NCBI GenBank assembly: GCA_027624855.1 | Contig: JAQBTQ010000007.1 | Coordinates: 51,331-115,330 of the forward strand | From: Bacteroidota bacterium | Lineage (GTDB): Bacteria; Bacteroidota; Bacteroidia; Flavobacteriales_D; Sanyastnellaceae | Length of the DNA stretch: 64,000 nt | Direction: 5' to 3' | Shown: positions 59,907 through 64,000 of the stretch, piece by piece | Layout of the letters: each line of letters starts with the position of its first letter | How positions within the stretch are numbered: the stretch's first letter is position 1 | Program-made: the position numbers and the translations under genes | Notes under the pieces: generated by a model | What the model saw: only the letters and a program-made list of their open reading frames with translations | What the model was told of the DNA's origin: nothing | Databases searched by the model: none

Positions 59907-60461
59907 ATGAAAAAGAATTCTGTCATCCTTTCCATCCTTTTTATTGCCCTTTTTTTTGGCTGCGGCCAGCCAGAGGAGAGTGAGAGCCTGAAGCAAGCAC
60001 GAAAGGTGCATGAACAATTGAATCGATTATCCGGTGAATTCCATGATGCATTGCAAATGACCTTGTCGGAAATTGAAGGAGAGATTGAGGAAAGCATGAG
60101 TCGTGGCGATTCAAGTTTGGCCGTGCAATTGGCGCGTGTTGAGAGTCAATTAGGTGAATTGGATGTTCGATTCCACGATTGGGACGCGACTGTGGTAGGG
60201 ATTCCCGGGGATGCTTGCGACCACGACCACGACCACGGTGACCATGACCACGGTGACCACGACCACGCAGGCCACGACCACGAAGGCCACGACCACGAAG
60301 GCCACGACCACGATCACGATCATGGAAACGAAGCGAGCCTCGAAGGAATGAGCGATGAAGATATCTTGAGCATTCAAGAGGCTCTGCTCCAAGAAATGAT
60401 AGGGATTCAGTCACAATTTGACTCAATCGTCAGCACATTGCCCTCGATTTCTCAAGAATGA
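59907..60461 (+). CDS. His/Asp-repeat lipoprotein, likely metal-binding
   Basis: A 184-residue predicted lipoprotein (lipobox 'FIALFFGC') with a helical first part ('LKQARKVHEQLNRLSGEF'), then a run of about 35 residues made almost only of His, Asp, Gly and Glu ('DHDHDHGDHDHGDHDH' and further copies), and a second helical part ('DILSIQEALLQEMIGIQ'). Such His/Asp tracts bind zinc, nickel or copper. The family itself is not recognised. It overlaps the BNR-repeat gene by 4 bp and is 9 bp from yidD. HupE two genes upstream supports a metal link, as inference. Confidence 0.8.
   Translation: MKKNSVILSILFIALFFGCGQPEESESLKQARKVHEQLNRLSGEFHDALQMTLSEIEGEIEESMSRGDSSLAVQLARVESQLGELDVRFHDWDATVVGIPGDACDHDHDHGDHDHGDHDHAGHDHEGHDHEGHDHDHDHGNEASLEGMSDEDILSIQEALLQEMIGIQSQFDSIVSTLPSISQE
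60218..60327 (+). repeat. GACCAC-type tandem repeat coding the His/Asp tract
   Basis: Imperfect hexamer and 15-bp units (for example GGCCACGACCACGAA, about three times) run for about 110 bp. The tract can expand or shrink by slippage without changing frame. Confidence 0.85.
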
Positions 60462-61783
60462 AAAGAGGATTCATCTTGCTTATAATGTTGCTTGGACTGG
60501 TATCCATCCAGGCACAACGCCCTCCCAATAATGTATTGATTTTCGATGGATATGGCTTGGGATATCAGCCATGCGAACCGTCCATCGCGGTGAGTCCATA
60601 CGACCCAAAATGGATCGTTGCAGGATCAATCTTGGACAATGTCCATGTCTCAAAGGATGGCGGATGGACGTGGAAGTCAGAAAAGCTCGATTCAAAATAC
60701 GGTGTTTTTGGAGACCCCTGTCTGGTGGCTTCTCCCAAAAAGGATTTCTATTACTTGCATTTATCCAATCCGGATGGCCAGGCATGGTCGTCTGATGCAC
60801 TGCTTGATCGCATCGTCATACAACGCACGAAAAAACCGGGCAAGCGTTGGAATGCCGGAGCGGGTGTTGGCCTCAACGGAAAGAAAGATCAGGATAAAGA
60901 GTGGGCCGCAGTGAGCGTCGATGGAAGCACCTTGGTGACGTGTTGGACACAATTTGATTTGTATGGTAGTCCCGAAACTTCGGATAGTACGGTGATTTTG
61001 TGCAGCACATCGAATCGAAAGGCAAAAGCTTGGTCAGATCCCATCCGGATCAATCGAATTGCCGGTGACTGTTTGGATGGGGATGCAACGGTAGAAGGAG
61101 CGGTTCCGGACATCGCGGCCGATGGCACCATTTATGTGGCATGGGCCCAAGCAGATACCATTTGGATGGATCGCAGTCCAGATGGTGGGAAAACATGGCT
61201 CGATCAAGACATGCGTGTCGCGACGATCGCAGGAGGCTGGGATCAAACCATTCGCGGGGTAGGAAGGGCCAATGGCATGCCGGTGACCCGAGTTGATCGA
61301 AGCGATGGCGCCCACGCTGGTCGGATTTATGTGAATTGGACCGACAACCGAAATGGAGAAGACGACAATGATGTTTGGCTCGTTTACAGCGACGACCAAG
61401 GTCTAACATGGACCGATCCCATTCGGGTCAATGATGATCCTCCGGGCGCACAACAATTTTTTACGTGGATGGATGTCGATGATGTGACGGGTCATGTGCA
61501 CATTGTTTTTTATGATCGTCGTGCAGCGGCAGCTAAGTATGAAGACCCCCGGATGCGGCCTTCATGGAATACGGAAGTCTATGTGGCCTCTTCTTATGAT
61601 GGAGGCGATACCTGGGCAAATCTCAAAGTCAGCGAAACGTATTTTCGGCCAGACCCAAAACTATTTTTTGGAGATTACAACAACATCAGCGTATACGATG
61701 GAATTGTTCGTCCCATTTGGACCCGAAATGACGATGGGGTGCTAAGCATTTGGACGGCCATATTGGATGGTTTCGTCCATTGA
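60458..61783 (+). CDS. Secreted BNR/sialidase-like beta-propeller protein
   Basis: A 441-residue exported protein (signal peptide 'ILLIMLLGLVSIQAQ') with several Asp-box repeats: 'VSKDGGWTWKS', 'SPDGGKTWLDQ', 'SDDQGLTWTDP' and 'SYDGGDTWANL'. These mark six-bladed propellers of the sialidase fold. The catalytic Arg triad and Tyr of true sialidases are not evident by eye, so it may be a binding or structural propeller. The start overlaps the lipoprotein stop by 4 bp. No T9SS tail is present. Confidence 0.85.
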   Translation: MKRGFILLIMLLGLVSIQAQRPPNNVLIFDGYGLGYQPCEPSIAVSPYDPKWIVAGSILDNVHVSKDGGWTWKSEKLDSKYGVFGDPCLVASPKKDFYYLHLSNPDGQAWSSDALLDRIVIQRTKKPGKRWNAGAGVGLNGKKDQDKEWAAVSVDGSTLVTCWTQFDLYGSPETSDSTVILCSTSNRKAKAWSDPIRINRIAGDCLDGDATVEGAVPDIAADGTIYVAWAQADTIWMDRSPDGGKTWLDQDMRVATIAGGWDQTIRGVGRANGMPVTRVDRSDGAHAGRIYVNWTDNRNGEDDNDVWLVYSDDQGLTWTDPIRVNDDPPGAQQFFTWMDVDDVTGHVHIVFYDRRAAAAKYEDPRMRPSWNTEVYVASSYDGGDTWANLKVSETYFRPDPKLFFGDYNNISVYDGIVRPIWTRNDDGVLSIWTAILDGFVH

Positions 61784-61817
61784 GCCGCGACAGCCGCGAC
61801 AGCCGTGACAGCCGCGA
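61783..61817. repeat. 9-bp tandem repeat AGCCGCGAC (about 3.9 copies)
   Basis: Copies at 61783, 61792, 61801 (with one T) and 61810 begin right at the BNR gene stop. A further imperfect pair of TCAGCTA(A/G)GATC follows at about 61829 and 61848. It fills the gap between the convergent BNR and HIT genes. Confidence 0.85.
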
Positions 61818-61846
61818 GCCGCATGGCGTCAGCTAGGATCAAGAAA

Positions 61847-62245
61847 TCAGCTAAGATCGATTTGGCGAATGCGCTCAGCTGTTGCTGCTAGCTGCTCATT
61901 CGACCGTTCCAGTTTGGGTCGCTCGAAGTTGATATCGCTGACCGATTGCAAGGGGATGAGGTGCATGTGTGCATGCGGCACCTCCAATCCGATGACGGCG
62001 ACTCCCATGCGTTGGCATGGAATCGCCTGTTCAATACGCTTTGCTACATCACGGGCGAAACCATTGATGCGACTCAAAAGCTCATCATCTAAATCGAAAA
62101 AGTAGTCGATTTCCTTCTTCGGGATGACCAAAGTGTGACCGTCTGCCAATGGTTGAATGTCCAGAAAGGCCAAGAACTCGTCGTTCTCGGCAATTTTGTG
62201 ACAAGGGATTTCACCGGCGACGATTCTGCTGAAGATGGACGCCAT
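61847..62245 (-). CDS. HIT-family nucleotide-binding protein
   Basis: A 132-residue Hint-type hydrolase: 'IFSRIVAGEIPCHKIAENDE', 'AFLDIQPLADGHTLVIPK' and the histidine triad 'VPHAHMHLIPL'. Family members hydrolyse purine phosphoramidates such as AMP-lysine. It follows greA with a 3-bp gap and probably shares its transcript. Confidence 0.94.
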   Translation of the reverse strand: MASIFSRIVAGEIPCHKIAENDEFLAFLDIQPLADGHTLVIPKKEIDYFFDLDDELLSRINGFARDVAKRIEQAIPCQRMGVAVIGLEVPHAHMHLIPLQSVSDINFERPKLERSNEQLAATAERIRQIDLS

Positions 62246-62248
62246 GAC

Positions 62249-62725
62249 TTAACCGCGGGTGATTTCTAAAATTTCGAAAGGAATGATGCCTGCGGGGACC
62301 TGTACTTCTGCAATTTCGCCTACCGCCTTTCCCAATAAGCCTTTTCCGATTGGGGAATCCACTGAAATTTTCTTCAACGCCAAGTTGGCCTCATTTTCAG
62401 CGACGAGGGTGTATGACATCTCCGCATTGTTTTTGGTATTGCGGATTTTTACTGTGCTTAGGATGTAGACTTTGCTGTTGTCGATTTTAGAATCGTCTAC
62501 CAAGCGTGCATTAGCCAGGGTATTCTTGAGCTTGGCGATTTTGGCCTCGAGCAAACCTTGTGCCTCTTTTGCAGCATCGTACTCAGCATTTTCACTCAAG
62601 TCTCCTTTGTCGCGTGCTTCAGCGATTTGAGCAGAAATCTTGGGGCGCTCCACTGTTTCGAGTTGGTGCACCTCGTCTTTCAGGCGCTGAAGGCCTTCTT
62701 TCGTAAAGTAGGAAATGTTTGACAT
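62249..62725 (-). CDS. greA: Transcription elongation factor GreA
   Basis: A 158-residue Gre factor. The N-terminal coiled coil carries the catalytic acidic tip 'ARDKGDLSENAEYDAAKEAQ', and the C-terminal globular part has 'SPIGKGLLGKAVGEIAEVQVP'. It enters the RNA polymerase secondary channel and stimulates cleavage of backtracked RNA. A hairpin plus T7 lies in its leader between a perfect -7 box and the start codon. Confidence 0.97.
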   Translation of the reverse strand: MSNISYFTKEGLQRLKDEVHQLETVERPKISAQIAEARDKGDLSENAEYDAAKEAQGLLEAKIAKLKNTLANARLVDDSKIDNSKVYILSTVKIRNTKNNAEMSYTLVAENEANLALKKISVDSPIGKGLLGKAVGEIAEVQVPAGIIPFEILEITRG

Positions 62726-62797
62726 GTCCGTGTTTTTAGCTCAAAAGACCACCTCCTTTGATTGTTTTGGTTCTCTTTCGAGAGGGGGAAGGCGGTC

Positions 62798-62835
62798 AAA
62801 AAAAGAGAAAACCCGAGCGATTCCGGGCTTTCTCT
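62798..62835 (-). terminator. Intrinsic terminator in greA leader / after porV-like gene
   Basis: On the minus strand AGAGAAA-CCCG arms pair with CGGG-TTTCTCT across an 8-base loop with one mismatch, followed by seven T. It lies about 85 bp past the porV-like stop and about 73 bp before the greA ATG. Confidence 0.82.
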
Positions 62836-62851
62836 TCTTCTAATTAGAATA

Positions 62852-62859
62852 CAAAGATA
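62852..62859 (-). promoter_or_regulatory. TATCTTTG -7 box upstream of the greA leader terminator
   Basis: A full TAnnTTTG match on the minus strand, about 17 bp upstream of the terminator hairpin. No -33 TTTG was found at the right distance. If active, the transcript meets the terminator within 50 nt. Confidence 0.45.
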
Positions 62860-62920
62860 TGAAAATCAGTTCAGAAGCGGTTCGATTGACGTCCGCTTCA
62901 TCCGTGAAAACTTGTCAAAA

Positions 62921-63970
62921 TCAGATGGATAGGTGAATTCCTATGCTGTGGTTTCCGTTGAATGGATTCGTAGTTCGGAAGCCATAGTCGATGCCGAGGA
63001 TGGCACCGTCCGTTGATGCGGGAAGCTTTAATGAAAATCCAGCAGCGGGACCAGTAAAGGCCGTAGTGATGGTCTCATCTCCTCCCAATCCATCTTCCCA
63101 CAAATACCCTGCTCGTACTTCGAAGCGGTCGTTGTATGAAAACTGCAATCCACCTCCGAACTGGTCTTTGGTGAACGAATTTGAAATGAACTGACCCGTC
63201 AAAGTGGCGTTGAGCATTTCGGATTGATAGACATCATAACCAAAGCCGATGTTGACCAGTGATGGCAATTCATATCGTTCACTGCGTTGCAGCATGGTCA
63301 ATGAAGTTGCTGTCCCTTGGGGTGTAGCAGTGACCGTCAAACCGTCGCCTTCAAATCGCATCGGTGCACCCACGTTACGCAAGGCAATTCCAAAGTTCAG
63401 TCGATCACCAGAAACGTACCGGATGCCCGCGTCAAAGCAAACACCAGACGAACGCACATTGGAAATGGCTTCGCTTACGACCCGCATGGTGATGCCGCCG
63501 TAAATTGAGTTTGAGAAAGCTTTGGAATAGGTGACGCCAATGTTCGAAAACGAAGGCGAGAAGGTTCCTATTCCACCTTCAGGCAGATCTTCCGTGGTGA
63601 TTGGAATGTCTCCAAAGCCCATCGTCATAACCGTCAATCCAAGTACGCCACCGTCACCTACAGCCGTTCCAAATCCAATCGCATTCAACGAAATGCCCGA
63701 TCCAGAAAGGTATTGGGTGTTCGCGAAACGGAGCTCGTTCTGGTTGATGAAGGCGAGTCCAGCCGCGTTGAGGAAGGTTCCTTCCAGGCCATTGGTGATG
63801 GCCATGTCGGTTCCTGCCATGCCGTTGGATGCAGCCCATGGGTTGATCAGGAGTTGACCTGCACCAGCCGAACCTGCGCGGTCGGGATTTCCCGCAAAGA
63901 CGGTTGTTGCGAGCATCAAGCATGCTGTTAATGCAGTGGATGCGAGGATGGTATGTTGCTTATTCTTCAT
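62921..63970 (-). CDS. PorV/PorQ-family outer-membrane protein
   Basis: A 349-residue exported barrel: signal peptide ('ACLMLATTVFAG'), then the family start 'DRAGSAGAGQLLINPWA' with 'MAGTDMAITNGLEGTFLNAAGLAF', seen in part as 'GLEGTFLNAAGLAF', and many glycine/aromatic strands ('GVTYSKAFSNSIYGGI', 'FEVRAGYLWEDG'), ending 'GNHSIGIHLSI'. PorV shuttles T9SS cargo to the attachment complex; PorQ-like relatives are common beside large T9SS proteins. The upstream neighbour lies beyond the right edge. The large T9SS protein at 15689 is of the class such barrels accompany. Confidence 0.88.
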   Translation of the reverse strand: MKNKQHTILASTALTACLMLATTVFAGNPDRAGSAGAGQLLINPWAASNGMAGTDMAITNGLEGTFLNAAGLAFINQNELRFANTQYLSGSGISLNAIGFGTAVGDGGVLGLTVMTMGFGDIPITTEDLPEGGIGTFSPSFSNIGVTYSKAFSNSIYGGITMRVVSEAISNVRSSGVCFDAGIRYVSGDRLNFGIALRNVGAPMRFEGDGLTVTATPQGTATSLTMLQRSERYELPSLVNIGFGYDVYQSEMLNATLTGQFISNSFTKDQFGGGLQFSYNDRFEVRAGYLWEDGLGGDETITTAFTGPAAGFSLKLPASTDGAILGIDYGFRTTNPFNGNHSIGIHLSI

Positions 63971-64000
63971 AGCGAATTCGAAGTCAAATCAGAAGTTATC

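Noticed and set aside
60218..60327. CRISPR-like short repeats
   Set aside because: The repeats are in-frame codons for a His/Asp tract, with no spacers and no cas genes.

Overview
The window reads as chromosomal DNA of a Bacteroidota bacterium, most likely from the Flavobacteriales/Cryomorphaceae-like side. The reasons are: several type IX secretion (T9SS) proteins (a PorP/SprF barrel, a PorV/PorQ-family barrel, a giant PKD-repeat adhesin with a gliding-motility-type C-terminal domain, and a second large T9SS-type secreted protein); an exosortase of the XrtF type; RemB/Wzi-like barrels; a cytochrome oxidase assembly cluster with SCO and DUF420; almost no Shine-Dalgarno sequences; and -7 boxes of the Bacteroidota form TAnnTTTG placed very close to start codons. 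GC looks moderate. Genes are tightly packed, with many 1-8 bp stop/start overlaps. No intergenic stretch exceeds 300 bases; the longest are 52367-52570 and 62726-62920. I saw no tRNA, rRNA, CRISPR array, insertion sequence or prophage.

Layout. 0-2 kb: a TPR protein running off the left edge, divergent from an unusual long MurB. 1.9-9.8 kb: a SprB/SprF-like pair (adhesin of about 25 PKD modules plus PorP/SprF barrel). 9.9-12.3 kb: an MbnP-MbnH-like copper/di-heme pair followed by a YkgJ cysteine-cluster protein. 12.4-15.6 kb: an AddA/RecB-like helicase-nuclease. 15.7-19.9 kb: a 1402-residue T9SS protein whose last 40% has different codon use. 20.0-26.9 kb: an RND efflux operon (adaptor, pump, TolC) ending in a GT4 glycosyltransferase. 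26.9-30 kb: gmd and an MsbA-type ABC exporter on the other strand. 30-33.5 kb: rpmH, a phosphopantetheinyl transferase, ahcY, xrtF and a membrane partner. 33.5-38.2 kb: an OmpA-like protein, then a TolC/MacA-like/tsaB/Rieske-like operon. 38.2-43.5 kb: the oxidase accessory cluster (ctaB, two subunits III, subunit IV, a tandem-domain SCO, DUF420, a small CxxC membrane protein); subunits I and II are absent. 43.5-48.8 kb: a surface-polysaccharide module (Wzi-like, WecA-like, RemB-like, fcl). 48.8-51.8 kb: an orphan DppC-type permease, a GT2 and a flippase-like protein. 51.8-59.6 kb: housekeeping genes (ruvC, ddl, purK, mscS, thyA, folA) with an alpha/beta hydrolase, a YwaF-type membrane protein and HupE. 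59.6-64 kb: yidD, a His/Asp-rich lipoprotein, a BNR-repeat protein, a HIT protein, greA and a PorV/PorQ-family barrel.

How they work together. Much of the window serves the cell envelope: T9SS secretion and adhesion, fucose-containing polysaccharide (gmd plus fcl give GDP-L-fucose; the WecA-like enzyme starts chains; Wzi/RemB barrels hold or export polymer), two efflux systems, and peptidoglycan precursors (MurB, Ddl). A second theme is respiration and metals: heme O synthesis, oxidase subunits, SCO, the MbnP/MbnH pair, HupE and the His/Asp lipoprotein. I did not find a complete new defence or mobile system. The most unusual items are the MbnP-MbnH-YkgJ operon, the SCO with a dead first domain, the MurB fusion, the intragenic codon-use switch in the T9SS protein, and terminators placed inside xrtF and in the greA leader.
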